DNA of 64,000 nt from Verrucomicrobiia bacterium (GTDB lineage: Bacteria > Verrucomicrobiota > Verrucomicrobiia > Verrucomicrobiales > Akkermansiaceae), in the NCBI GenBank assembly GCA_030431475.1, contig JAUIJD010000004.1, forward strand, positions 51,194-115,193, written 5' to 3'. The notes under the pieces were generated by a model. The model made no database searches, had not been told where the DNA came from, and was given only the letters and a program-made list of their open reading frames with translations. Position 1 is the stretch's first letter, and every line of letters starts with the position of its first letter. This document shows positions 41,390 through 49,880 of the stretch, piece by piece. Both the position numbers and the translations under genes were made by a program.

Positions 41390-42352
41390 TCATTCCAAGG
41401 AGGCCTCCGCCTCCCCTTCGGCCTCCTCGTCGCCGGATGCGCCGGGTTTCAGCGAATAGAGCACCGACATCCGCACCGCGATGCCGTTCTCGACCTGGCG
41501 GTTGATCAGGCTCCGCTGGTAGTCCATCGCCTCGTCGCACAGCTCGACCCCGCGGTTCACCGGGCCCGGATGCATCAGCCAGATGCCCTTGTCCTCCAAT
41601 TCGTCGAGACGATCACGCGTCACTCCGTAGACGCGGTGATACTCGCGCAGGCTCGGGAAATACTGCACATCCTGACGCTCCATCTGCACCCGCAGGAGAT
41701 AGACCACGTCCGGGCCCCAGGCCATCGCCTCGCGGTAGTCGGTGAAGCGGCGCACCCCCTCGGGGCAGCACTTCGGCACCAGCGAACCCGGGCCCAGGTA
41801 GGCGACCTCGACCCCGAGCCGCCGCAGCACGCTACTGGTCGAGCGGGCGACGCGGCTGTGGAGGATGTCGCCGACGATCAGCACGCGCTTGCCGCTCATC
41901 TCGGGAAAAACCTCCTTCACCGTGAAAGCGTCCAACAGCCCCTGCGTCGGGTGGGCGTGGGCCCCGTCCCCGGCATTCACCACACTGGCCTTCGTCTGCC
42001 GAGCGATCATCCCGGGCAGTCCGCTGCGCCCGTGGCGCACCACGATGTAGTCGGTCCGCATTGCCTGGAGGGTCTCCACGGTCTCCCGCACCGACTCGCC
42101 CTTCACCACCGAGGAATGCGGCACGTCGAAATTCGTCACATCCGCCGAAAGGCGCTTGGCGGCGACCTCGAAGGACGAGTGGGTCCGCGTCGACGGCTCG
42201 TAGAAGAGCATCAGGACGGATTTGCCCTTCAGGGCCGGCACCTTCTTCACCGAGCGGGTGAACAACTCCTTGAAGGGCACCGCCTGCTCGAGAATCCGAT
42301 CGATTTCCTCGCGGGTGAGGGAGGCCAGTTCGAGAAGATCCTTACGCGCCAT
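41390..42352 (-). CDS. pyrB: Aspartate carbamoyltransferase catalytic subunit
   Basis: A 320-residue enzyme of the de novo pyrimidine route. Carbamoyl-phosphate binding is by FYEPSTRTHSSFE (the usual STRTR is STRTH), the next loop is SVVKGES, and aspartate-binding HAHPTQGLLD and HPGPVNRG follow. The C-terminus is Glu/Ala-rich. ATG at 42352 overlaps the end of the upstream membrane protein gene by 11 bases; an earlier start at 42394 would run deeper into that gene. pyrI is not seen. Confidence 0.95.
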   Translation of the reverse strand: MARKDLLELASLTREEIDRILEQAVPFKELFTRSVKKVPALKGKSVLMLFYEPSTRTHSSFEVAAKRLSADVTNFDVPHSSVVKGESVRETVETLQAMRTDYIVVRHGRSGLPGMIARQTKASVVNAGDGAHAHPTQGLLDAFTVKEVFPEMSGKRVLIVGDILHSRVARSTSSVLRRLGVEVAYLGPGSLVPKCCPEGVRRFTDYREAMAWGPDVVYLLRVQMERQDVQYFPSLREYHRVYGVTRDRLDELEDKGIWLMHPGPVNRGVELCDEAMDYQRSLINRQVENGIAVRMSVLYSLKPGASGDEEAEGEAEASLE

Positions 42353-43205
42353 GGAGGTTGGGAAAGAAGTAGAGGGTTCCGAAGACAAGGACAAGCACCG
42401 CCATGATGACGACGAATCCGGCGTGGTGACGGGACAACGGCCGTCGCCAGGCCACCCAGCCGGCGAACAGCAGGGAACCCGCGGCCAGTCCGCCGACGAT
42501 CCCCATCACCGAAACCCGGTACCAGTCCTGGATGACCCAGTCCCGCATCCAGCCGAAGGGCAGGTCGAGCGGCGGGGTTCTGGACCACCAGAAGCTCTCC
42601 ATCAGCAGCACCGCCACCGAGAGCACCGCGAGAGCGTAGAGGGAGATGACGGCGGGCGGGGCGAGGGTCCGCCGGGAGAGGTAGTCGACCGGGGTCTCCT
42701 CGGGCCCCTTCTCGATCCGCCTCAGCTTCATCAACTCGGCGTCGGTATGTCGCCTCGCCGGAAGGGAACCGTCGGACCGGTGGCGGACCGGCTTCGGCTG
42801 GTCGACCGCAAGCCCGGCGGACTTCCGCAGCGAGTGGGCAGGCAAATGATCGGGGTGCTCCGGTTCCGTCGATCCCTCAAGATCCCCTCCAGGATCCTCT
42901 TCCCCCTCCTCGGGCACGAGTTTCTCGGCCGCCTCCTCATCCCCGTCCTCAAGCTCTTCAGCCCTCTCCTCCGCCGCCGGATCGGGTGTCTCCGGTTCAG
43001 GACCCGGAGCATCCATCGCGGCGGTCTCCTCCTCGGGCGACTCGAAGACCGCCGACTTCAGCGCCTCGACCTCCGTCTCATCAGCGGGCTCGTCCCGTTT
43101 CACCCCGGGCGCCCCGGCCGGGGGACCCTCGGCGGGAATGCCGAGCGACTCGCGCAGCTTGGCGAGTTCCTCGGGCGTCTTGCGGCGTTCGGGAAGCGGG
43201 CTCAC
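42342..43205 (-). CDS. Acidic membrane protein of unknown function between pyrR and pyrB
   Basis: Begins with GTG at 43205, overlapping the pyrR stop (GTGA), and encodes 287 residues. The first ~180 residues are acidic and disordered-looking (Glu/Asp/Pro-rich: GPEPETPDPAAEERAEELED, DPGGDLEGSTEPEHP), with a basic stretch (RKSAG, RHRSDGSLPARRHTD). Three membrane segments follow in the C-terminal part (about 195-215, 235-262, 265-285). No family is recognised. Translational coupling on both sides shows it is a true member of the purD-pyrR-pyrB operon, not a chance frame. Function unknown. Confidence 0.75.
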   Translation of the reverse strand: MSPLPERRKTPEELAKLRESLGIPAEGPPAGAPGVKRDEPADETEVEALKSAVFESPEEETAAMDAPGPEPETPDPAAEERAEELEDGDEEAAEKLVPEEGEEDPGGDLEGSTEPEHPDHLPAHSLRKSAGLAVDQPKPVRHRSDGSLPARRHTDAELMKLRRIEKGPEETPVDYLSRRTLAPPAVISLYALAVLSVAVLLMESFWWSRTPPLDLPFGWMRDWVIQDWYRVSVMGIVGGLAAGSLLFAGWVAWRRPLSRHHAGFVVIMAVLVLVFGTLYFFPNLHGA

Positions 43206-43726
43206 TCCTTTTTTCGGATCTCGACCTTGTCCTCGCCGTCGGTTTTCGCCAACGACACGTGCACGTGGTCGTGACGCTCGGTCTCGAGCGGGATGCCGAC
43301 GTAGTCGGGCTGGATCGGCAGCTCGCGATGGCCGCGGTCGATCAGGACCGCCAATTGGACCCGCCCCGGGCGCCCGTAGTCGGAAATCGAATCCAGCGCC
43401 GCCCGGATCGTGCGGCCGGTGAAGAGCACGTCGTCGACGAGGATGATGTCGGCCCCGTCGACCTCGAAGGTGATGTCGCTCCCCTGCAGCTTCGGGTTCT
43501 CGTGCAGGTGCTCGTAGTCGTCGCGGTAGAGCGAAATGTCGAGCGTGCCGAAGTCGAGTTCCCGCCCGCGCTCCGCAAGCCGGGCCCGCAAGCGCTCGGC
43601 GACCTCGTCGCCGCGGCTGCGGATGCCGACCAGGGCCACCGACCGGCCCTCGGAACTCTCCAGGATGGCGTCGGCAAGGCGCTCCACGCCGCCGTCGATG
43701 TCTTCCGCGGTCAGGGTCCGGCTCAT
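43202..43726 (-). CDS. pyrR: PyrR bifunctional regulator / uracil phosphoribosyltransferase
   Basis: A 174-residue protein. The PRPP-binding motif is ADIILVDDVLFTGRTIRAAL, followed by the PyrR-type RVQLAVLIDRGHRELPIQPDYVG segment, shown here as LIDRGHRELPIQPDYVG, which separates it from adenine or hypoxanthine phosphoribosyltransferases. It binds pyr mRNA with UMP to control pyrimidine operons and can make UMP from uracil. I do not see a clear PyrR-binding attenuator upstream. ATG overlaps the purD stop (ATGA). Confidence 0.93.
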   Translation of the reverse strand: MSRTLTAEDIDGGVERLADAILESSEGRSVALVGIRSRGDEVAERLRARLAERGRELDFGTLDISLYRDDYEHLHENPKLQGSDITFEVDGADIILVDDVLFTGRTIRAALDSISDYGRPGRVQLAVLIDRGHRELPIQPDYVGIPLETERHDHVHVSLAKTDGEDKVEIRKKE

Positions 43727-44979
43727 GCGTTCTCGAAGTGAAGGATTCCGATGTCGCGACGGCGTTGCATCCCGTCGAAGCGCACCCGATCCGTCGCCGC
43801 GTGAGCGGCATCCACCGCCGCCTTGCGCTCCGGACCGCCCGCCACCACCGCCAGCACGCGACCGCCGGCGGTTTCCCAATCCTCACCGCTGCGGCGGGTG
43901 CCCGCATGATAAACCCTGGCGTCGCCCACCTGATCGAGGCCGGCGATCCGATCGCCCGAGCGCGAGCTAGCCGGATACCCGGCGGATGCCAGCACCACGC
44001 AGACACTCCATCCCTCGTCGAAGTCGAGCAGCTCCGGACGCAGCTCCCCTTCGGCCCCGGCCCGGCAGAAGCCGGCGAGATCTCCCGTGACCAGCGGCAT
44101 CACCGCCTGGCACTCGGGATCGCCGAAGCGACAGTTGTATTCGATCACCTTTGGTCCATCGGGGGTCAGCATCAGCCCGAAATACAGAAAGCCGCGATAG
44201 GGCAGCCCCTCCGAGCGGAGACCGGCCACCGTTGGCGCCACGATCTCGCGCTCGATCCGCTCGAGCGTTTCCGACGGAATCAGCCGTCGGCTGGCCACCG
44301 CGCCCATCCCGCCGGTGTTGTCACCGGCATCGCCTTCACCGATCCGCTTGTAATCGCGAGCCGGGGTGAAGATCAGGTAGCCGTCGTCGACCACCGCCGC
44401 GAAGATCGAGACCTCGGGCCCGGTCAGGAATTCCTCCACCAGCACCCGGCCCTCGCCGAAGCGCTGCTGCACGAACACCTCGTCGAGGAAGGCCTCTCCC
44501 TGCGACTCCTCAAGACAGACCGCCACCCCTTTGCCGGCGGCGAGACCGTCGAACTTGAGCACCACCGGATACTGTCCGCCGATCACCTCGCGGGCTTCCT
44601 CCAGCGAGGCCGTCGCGACCGCGCGACCGGTCGGAATCGAGTGACGCTCCATGAATCCCTTGGCGAACTCCTTCGACGCCTCGAGCTGGGCCGACTGCTT
44701 GTGCGGGCCCCAGCAGGGAATGCCGGCCTCCTCGCAGAGGTTCGCCAGCCCCTCGCCCTTCACCAGGTAGCTTTCCTCGCCGGCCACGCAGAGATCGATC
44801 GCGTTCGCCTTCATCCAGGCCACCAGCGATTCGAGCCCATCGGCCTCGACCGGCCGGGCGATCTCGAAAATCGCGTCGCTGCCGGGGAAACAAAACAACT
44901 CCGGCGCGTCCGGCGACTCGGAGAACGCGCGCAACAGGGCGTGCTCGCGCCCTCCCTTTCCAACCACGAGAATTCTCAT
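43723..44979 (-). CDS. purD: Phosphoribosylamine-glycine ligase
   Basis: A 418-residue ATP-grasp enzyme of purine synthesis. Landmarks are ILVVGKGGREHALL, VVLKFDGLAAGKGVAV, VEEFLTGPEVSI, ARDYKRIGEGDAGDNTGGMGA and YNCRFGDPECQ. It is complete, with the C-terminal domain present. It is the first gene of a purD-pyrR-membrane protein-pyrB operon with overlapping starts, which joins purine and pyrimidine synthesis. About 45 bases separate it from the cyclase-like gene upstream. Confidence 0.96.
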   Translation of the reverse strand: MRILVVGKGGREHALLRAFSESPDAPELFCFPGSDAIFEIARPVEADGLESLVAWMKANAIDLCVAGEESYLVKGEGLANLCEEAGIPCWGPHKQSAQLEASKEFAKGFMERHSIPTGRAVATASLEEAREVIGGQYPVVLKFDGLAAGKGVAVCLEESQGEAFLDEVFVQQRFGEGRVLVEEFLTGPEVSIFAAVVDDGYLIFTPARDYKRIGEGDAGDNTGGMGAVASRRLIPSETLERIEREIVAPTVAGLRSEGLPYRGFLYFGLMLTPDGPKVIEYNCRFGDPECQAVMPLVTGDLAGFCRAGAEGELRPELLDFDEGWSVCVVLASAGYPASSRSGDRIAGLDQVGDARVYHAGTRRSGEDWETAGGRVLAVVAGGPERKAAVDAAHAATDRVRFDGMQRRRDIGILHFENA

Positions 44980-45024
44980 CCGGGCCTTTTGTCCTCCATC
45001 CTCCGGCGGGGGGCAACCCCGAAG

Positions 45025-46071
45025 CTATTCCTCGTCCACCGTCTCGTCCCGCTGGTAAATGGGCAACTGCCGCCACGGCACACTGAAGGCCAGCACCATC
45101 ATCGAGGTGCCATACACCGATCCCGCCGTTTTGCTCGGCCAGGAACCGTCGTCGCGCTGCTGCGGCAGGTAGGTTTCATACATCCAGGGCGCGAACTCCG
45201 ACCAGTAGCGCCCGCCGACCTGGAACATCGCCTGCGCGTTGTAGTAGATGCCGTAGCTCTCATACTGCCCCCCCGGCAGCTCGCGGAAGGTCTTCATGAC
45301 GTAGTCCGCGGCACGGGCCGACTCCTCCGAACCGTGCTTCCCGCACAGCTCGAAGCACAGCAGCCCCATCCCGGTCAGCGATTTCGCGTGGTTGGTGTTG
45401 TTGGTGTAGCCGAAACAACCCAGTTCCTCGTGCTGGTGACGCTCCAGATACCCGAGCGCATCGGCGATGGACTCATCCGGCACCGCCGCGCCATTGAGCT
45501 TCGCCGAGCGCAGCGCCATCAGCGCCCAGCCACTGCACGAGGTGTCGCTGTCGCGCGATCCCGGATGGTATCGCCAGCCGCCGCGGTTGCGCTCGTCCTT
45601 CTCGACCCGCTGCGCCCGGAGGATGAGCGCCAGGGCCCCGGGCAGCGCGCGGCGGATTTGCTCCTGACGTTCCGGATCGACCATCCCGCTCACCTCCGAC
45701 AGGAAAAGCGTGGCGATGTTGTGAGCATACATCGGACCGTTGCCGGCATTTCCTTTCACAAGGAGCCCGTCCTCCTGCTGGTTCGCCAGCACGAAGTCAA
45801 TGCAGCGGTTCAGCGGCTCGGCGTAGGGCCCGCCGGTCGGCAGGTGACCCATCGAGAGAAAGGCCATCCCCGCCAGCGCCGGGATGCCGGTCGAGTCGCC
45901 GTAGTTCTCGGGAAACGAACCGTCGTCCCGCTGCACGCGGGCGAGATAGTCGAGCGCCTCCCCGATCTTCGGCTCCACCCGGTCCTGCCACTCCGCAAAG
46001 ACCGGATCCGCCGGCCCCTGCGCATGCAGCGCCGCACCCACCAGCATCGACACCATCAAACGCCCCTTCAT
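45025..46071 (-). CDS. Secreted prenyltransferase/squalene-oxidase repeat (alpha-barrel) protein
   Basis: A 348-residue protein with a short signal peptide (MKGRLMVSMLVGAALHAQ). The body has the helical repeats of the terpene-cyclase/prenyltransferase barrel: DYLARVQRDDGSFPE, FVLANQQEDGLLV, GGWRYHPGSRDSDTSCSGWA and YLPQQRDDGSWPS, with QxxDGSxx motifs. The DxDD catalytic motif of squalene-hopene cyclases is not evident, so it is probably not a cyclase; such repeats also serve as binding folds. Its ATG overlaps the stop of the coiled-coil gene (ATGA), so it belongs to the MoxR cluster. It ends the cluster. Confidence 0.82.
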   Translation of the reverse strand: MKGRLMVSMLVGAALHAQGPADPVFAEWQDRVEPKIGEALDYLARVQRDDGSFPENYGDSTGIPALAGMAFLSMGHLPTGGPYAEPLNRCIDFVLANQQEDGLLVKGNAGNGPMYAHNIATLFLSEVSGMVDPERQEQIRRALPGALALILRAQRVEKDERNRGGWRYHPGSRDSDTSCSGWALMALRSAKLNGAAVPDESIADALGYLERHQHEELGCFGYTNNTNHAKSLTGMGLLCFELCGKHGSEESARAADYVMKTFRELPGGQYESYGIYYNAQAMFQVGGRYWSEFAPWMYETYLPQQRDDGSWPSKTAGSVYGTSMMVLAFSVPWRQLPIYQRDETVDEE

Positions 46072-49000
46072 TTCGCCATGCTCTGGAAATACTCCTTCAC
46101 CAACTCGCGGTAGTCCTCGGGCAGACCCGACGCCCCGCCGGATCCGACATCCGACCGCAGACTCGCCTCGATCTTCTCCCAGTCCTCCGCGCTGATCCCC
46201 AACTTCGCCAGCTCCGGCGGCACCCCCGGGTCGGCCTCGGGCATCCGCGGCCCCTCCTCGGGGAAATCCCCCGGTTGCTCCCCGGGCTGGCCCGGCTGAC
46301 CCTGCGAACGCCGTCCCTGCATTTGCGCCCGGCCTTCGGCCGCCGCCTGTTGCAAGGCCTGCGCCGCCTGCTGGGCGTGATCCGCCGCCTGCGCCCCGCT
46401 CGCCGCCTCACTTGCCTGCGACGCCTGCTGGAATGCCTCCGCCAGCGACGCGGCGTCGACCGGTGCCCGGTTCGAGCCCGATGCCTGCTGCGCCGCCTCC
46501 GCCGCCTGAGCCGCAAGCATTTCGGACGCCTGCTCCAGCGCCTCCGCCGCCTGCTGCCAGTCTTCCGACGACTGACCGTGCTCGCCCGCCGCCTGCGCCT
46601 GCTGGCCTTCGCTGCCTTGCGCCGACGCCTGCTGCGCGTGATCCCGCGCCGCCTGCGCCTCGCGCTCCGCCGCACCGAGCGGATCTCCCGAAAACTCCGG
46701 CGCGCTCATCATCTCCGACGCCACCTCGGCCGCCTCCGCCGCCTGCATCGCCTGCAGCTGCTCGAGCGCCTCGCCGACCTCGCCCTGCGCCAGCGCGGCC
46801 GCCGCCTCGGCGACTTGCTGCTGTCGCTCGGCCAGCTCCGTCACCTCGCCCGCCTGATTCGCAGCGTCAGGCTCCCCCGACTGCGCCGCCATCTCGCCCG
46901 CTATCCCCGCCGCCTCGGCCATCGCCTCACTCGCTTGCGCCGTTTCCGCGGCCGCCTCGCTCATCTCGCCCTCCGACATCGCCTCGCGCGCCTGCTGGGC
47001 CTCGGCCGCCGCCTCCGGCAAATGATCGGCCAACTCACTGCGCGACTCCCGGGCCTCCGCCACCTGCTGCCGCGCCTCCTGGGCGATCGCCGCCTGCTCC
47101 TGTGCCAAGGCCTCCCGCACCGCCTCCGCGAGATCCTGCTCGGGCGACGCCGCCTCCAAGCTCTCCGCCGCCTGCTCGAGATCCCCTTCCGCCAAGGCCT
47201 CCGCCGCCTCGGCCAGATGCTCCTGACGCTCCGCCAAGGCCTCGGCCTGCTCAGCTTCTCCGGACTCCTCGCCGGATTGCACCTTGTCCGCCGAAGCCTC
47301 CGCCTGCCCCGTCTCAGCACCCGCCTCCGACTCTTCCGCCGAGGCTTCCGCTTGTGAGTCATCGGATGCCGCCGCCTCGCGCATTGCCTCCGCGGCCTGC
47401 CTTCCCTCCTCCGCCATCTTCGGGAAATCCTCCGCCTCTCCCTGCTGCGCCGCCTGCTCGGCATGATCCGCCGCTTCGCTCATCGGGCTCTCACCGGCCT
47501 CCGACTCCTGCGCCGCCTCGCGCGCCTCCGAGGCCAGCTCGCGCTGCGCCTCGGCCAACTGCTCTTTCAAAGCCTCCATCGAGTCCTCCGCCGTCTCTGA
47601 TTCGGACGCCTGCTCCGCCATCGCCTCCAGGTCCTCCTGCATCTCCGACTGCATCCGCGCCTCTTCCGCCAAGGCCTTGGCCCGCTCCGACTCGCGAGCC
47701 AGCGCCTCCGCTTTCGCCTCCGGCCGTTCGTGAAGCTGCTGCCGCAGCGCCGCCTCCATCTGTTCCTGACGCTGCTCCCACGCCTCGTCGGGTGCCTCCG
47801 CCATCGCCTGCTCCGCGGCCTCGCGTGCCAGCTCACGCTGCTGCTGGGCCAGTTCCTCCATCCGCGCCAGATCATCCACCTGCGCGCCATCCTCCCGCAC
47901 CTCCTCCAGCGCCTTGCGCATCATCTCCAAGGCCTCGTCCGCCTGCTCGCGCGCCGCGTCCAGCTTCTCCTCGCGCGACTCGCGGTCATCCTGAAGCGCC
48001 ACCTCCTCGAAGTTCTCGGCCGACTCCGACACCTTCTCCGATGCCTCTCGTACTTCGTCCGCCTTCTGCGCGTGAATGCTCTCCTCCATCCGCTGCGACA
48101 GCTCCTCAAGCGCCTGCTCCGCCTCGGCCATCCGCTCGTTCACCTCTTGTCTCAGCTTGTCCACGTCCGGGCGCCTCACATCCTGCAGAAGCTCCTCCCG
48201 CTTCCAATCCATCCGCTCCCGCGCCTCGCGCGTCTTTCGCATCGCCTCCTCGAGCGACTCGATCGCATCCCGGTGCTCCTCGCGCAGCTCCTGGCGGGCG
48301 AGCGATTCGGCGCTTTCGTCGATCTTCAGGATCAACCACTCCGACTCCCCGCGTCCCGGACCGCCCAGCTCCTCCGGCCGGGCGTCCTCCGCCACCAGCC
48401 GCACATGGATTTCCCGCGCCCCGTCGAGCCCGTCGCGCAGCTCGCCCACGGAAACCTCCGCGTCGCCGCGAAAGCTCATCCGCTCCCGCGCCCCGTAGCG
48501 CTCCGGCAGCACCTGGCCGAGCTCCAGCCGACCCTTGCGTCCGGCCTCCGCCTCGACCGACACCCGGGCCAGCCCGAAATCCTCGATCACCTCGTAGCGC
48601 AGATCCACCCGCTCGTCCGGCCGCACCCGGATCTCCCGTCGCACCGGACTCAGCAACACCACCTCCGGCGCGCGATCCTCCACCGCCTCGAGTTCGAAAC
48701 CCGCCGCCTCCATGGCCTCGCCCAGCCGATGCTTCAGCATCCACGCCGCGGCGCCCCGGTCGCCCGTCGCCAGCACCCGTTCCATCCGCACCCGACCGCT
48801 CGATGCCGAGGTCTCGACCTCCCCCTCCGCCCAACGCTCGTCACCGAGCGCCAGCCACGAGGATTCGACCGGTGTGTTCACCCCGGCGGTCAGCACCAGC
48901 GTGGTGCCCACCACCGCCTCGACCTCCTTGCCGAGGCCCCGCTCTTCCGGCGCGAGGCCGGTGTAGGCGGGAAACTCGAGCCGCACCCCCGGCTCGACCA

Positions 49001-49868
49001 GTCGAGGTTCCGGCCAGACCGTCGCCGTCCACGCGTCGCTCTCGACCCACCCCGCCCGCAGTCGGTAGCGGAAGGACTCCCGCGCCGGGTCGAGCCGATA
49101 CACCCAGCGCCCCCCGACCTCCTCCATCGGCTGCACCACCTCCGAGCCGCTCTCGAATTCCATCTCCACGTCCACACGGCTACGATCTCCCTCATACTTC
49201 GCCGAGATCTCGATCGCCTGCCCCTCCAGCACCTCCACATCACCCGGGCTCACCTCGAAGCGCCCCGCGCCCACCGTCCCGACATCGGAAAACGGCGCCA
49301 CCGCCCGCACCATCAGCCGCACCGTGTCGGAGGGCCGCACGACCAGCGCCGCCACCAGAATCAGCAACAGCGCCACCACCGGCCAGCGCCAGGCGGTCGA
49401 AACCGCGCCCACCTCCCGCGCGGCATCCACGCCGCCGACATCCGTCTCGGCCGCCTCGACCAGCGCCTTCATCAGCTCCGGCGAGACCCGCGCATCGCCC
49501 GCCAGCTCCAGCGCCGTGCTCAGGCGTTCCTCCATTTCCGGATGACGTCCCTCCAGCCACCTCGCGATCCGCACCAGGCCGATCCGTTTCGCCAGCGGCG
49601 AGAACCCGCGCTGCACCGCGACCAGAACCGCTACCGCCCACGCCCCGAAAACCACCCACCGCGCCGCCCCGGGCAGCGGCGCGAAAAGCAGGTCCAGCGC
49701 CATCGCCACCAGCAGACCACCCAGCACCGCGCAGCCGGTCACCAGCAGCGCGCGAACGAGCTGCACGCGGCGAATCCGCCGCCTCACCGCGGCGAGACAG
49801 CCTTCGATCCTTTCCCGGCCCGTTTCGCTCATTTCCCCACTACGCATGACATCGTTCTCTTTTCCCAT
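46068..49868 (-). CDS. DUF4175-like membrane protein with ~600-residue Ala/Glu/Gln coiled coil
   Basis: A 1,266-residue protein. Three membrane helices lie near the N-terminus (about 38-60, 70-86, 161-178). An extracytoplasmic beta-rich region (about 190-515) carries Ig-like segments (RVDVEMEFESGS, VRLEFPAYTGL, EVVLLSPVRREIRVRPDERV). From about 520 to 1,170 it is a very long, highly charged coiled coil becoming Ala/Glu/Gln-rich (AEAAEALAEGDLEQAAESLE). The C-terminus ends with a short conserved module (GISAEDWEKIEASLRSD ... LPEDYRELVKEYFQSM). This layout fits DUF4175-type proteins found beside MoxR genes. ATGs at 49847 and 49832 are alternatives. Function unknown. Confidence 0.78.
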   Translation of the reverse strand: MGKENDVMRSGEMSETGRERIEGCLAAVRRRIRRVQLVRALLVTGCAVLGGLLVAMALDLLFAPLPGAARWVVFGAWAVAVLVAVQRGFSPLAKRIGLVRIARWLEGRHPEMEERLSTALELAGDARVSPELMKALVEAAETDVGGVDAAREVGAVSTAWRWPVVALLLILVAALVVRPSDTVRLMVRAVAPFSDVGTVGAGRFEVSPGDVEVLEGQAIEISAKYEGDRSRVDVEMEFESGSEVVQPMEEVGGRWVYRLDPARESFRYRLRAGWVESDAWTATVWPEPRLVEPGVRLEFPAYTGLAPEERGLGKEVEAVVGTTLVLTAGVNTPVESSWLALGDERWAEGEVETSASSGRVRMERVLATGDRGAAAWMLKHRLGEAMEAAGFELEAVEDRAPEVVLLSPVRREIRVRPDERVDLRYEVIEDFGLARVSVEAEAGRKGRLELGQVLPERYGARERMSFRGDAEVSVGELRDGLDGAREIHVRLVAEDARPEELGGPGRGESEWLILKIDESAESLARQELREEHRDAIESLEEAMRKTREARERMDWKREELLQDVRRPDVDKLRQEVNERMAEAEQALEELSQRMEESIHAQKADEVREASEKVSESAENFEEVALQDDRESREEKLDAAREQADEALEMMRKALEEVREDGAQVDDLARMEELAQQQRELAREAAEQAMAEAPDEAWEQRQEQMEAALRQQLHERPEAKAEALARESERAKALAEEARMQSEMQEDLEAMAEQASESETAEDSMEALKEQLAEAQRELASEAREAAQESEAGESPMSEAADHAEQAAQQGEAEDFPKMAEEGRQAAEAMREAAASDDSQAEASAEESEAGAETGQAEASADKVQSGEESGEAEQAEALAERQEHLAEAAEALAEGDLEQAAESLEAASPEQDLAEAVREALAQEQAAIAQEARQQVAEARESRSELADHLPEAAAEAQQAREAMSEGEMSEAAAETAQASEAMAEAAGIAGEMAAQSGEPDAANQAGEVTELAERQQQVAEAAAALAQGEVGEALEQLQAMQAAEAAEVASEMMSAPEFSGDPLGAAEREAQAARDHAQQASAQGSEGQQAQAAGEHGQSSEDWQQAAEALEQASEMLAAQAAEAAQQASGSNRAPVDAASLAEAFQQASQASEAASGAQAADHAQQAAQALQQAAAEGRAQMQGRRSQGQPGQPGEQPGDFPEEGPRMPEADPGVPPELAKLGISAEDWEKIEASLRSDVGSGGASGLPEDYRELVKEYFQSMAK

Positions 49869-49880
49869 CCCGAGTTTCGA

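Noticed and set aside
45025..46071. Squalene-hopene cyclase assignment
   Set aside because: The repeats fit the barrel fold, but no DxDD motif is seen, and the protein is about half the usual length and has a signal peptide.
46412..49849. Very long plus-strand open frame (1,145 codons) antisense to the coiled-coil gene
   Set aside because: It is Pro/Ala-rich because the real gene has many Ala, Glu and Gln codons in GC-rich DNA. It has no domain and no start context, and the opposite strand has a clear membrane and coiled-coil protein.
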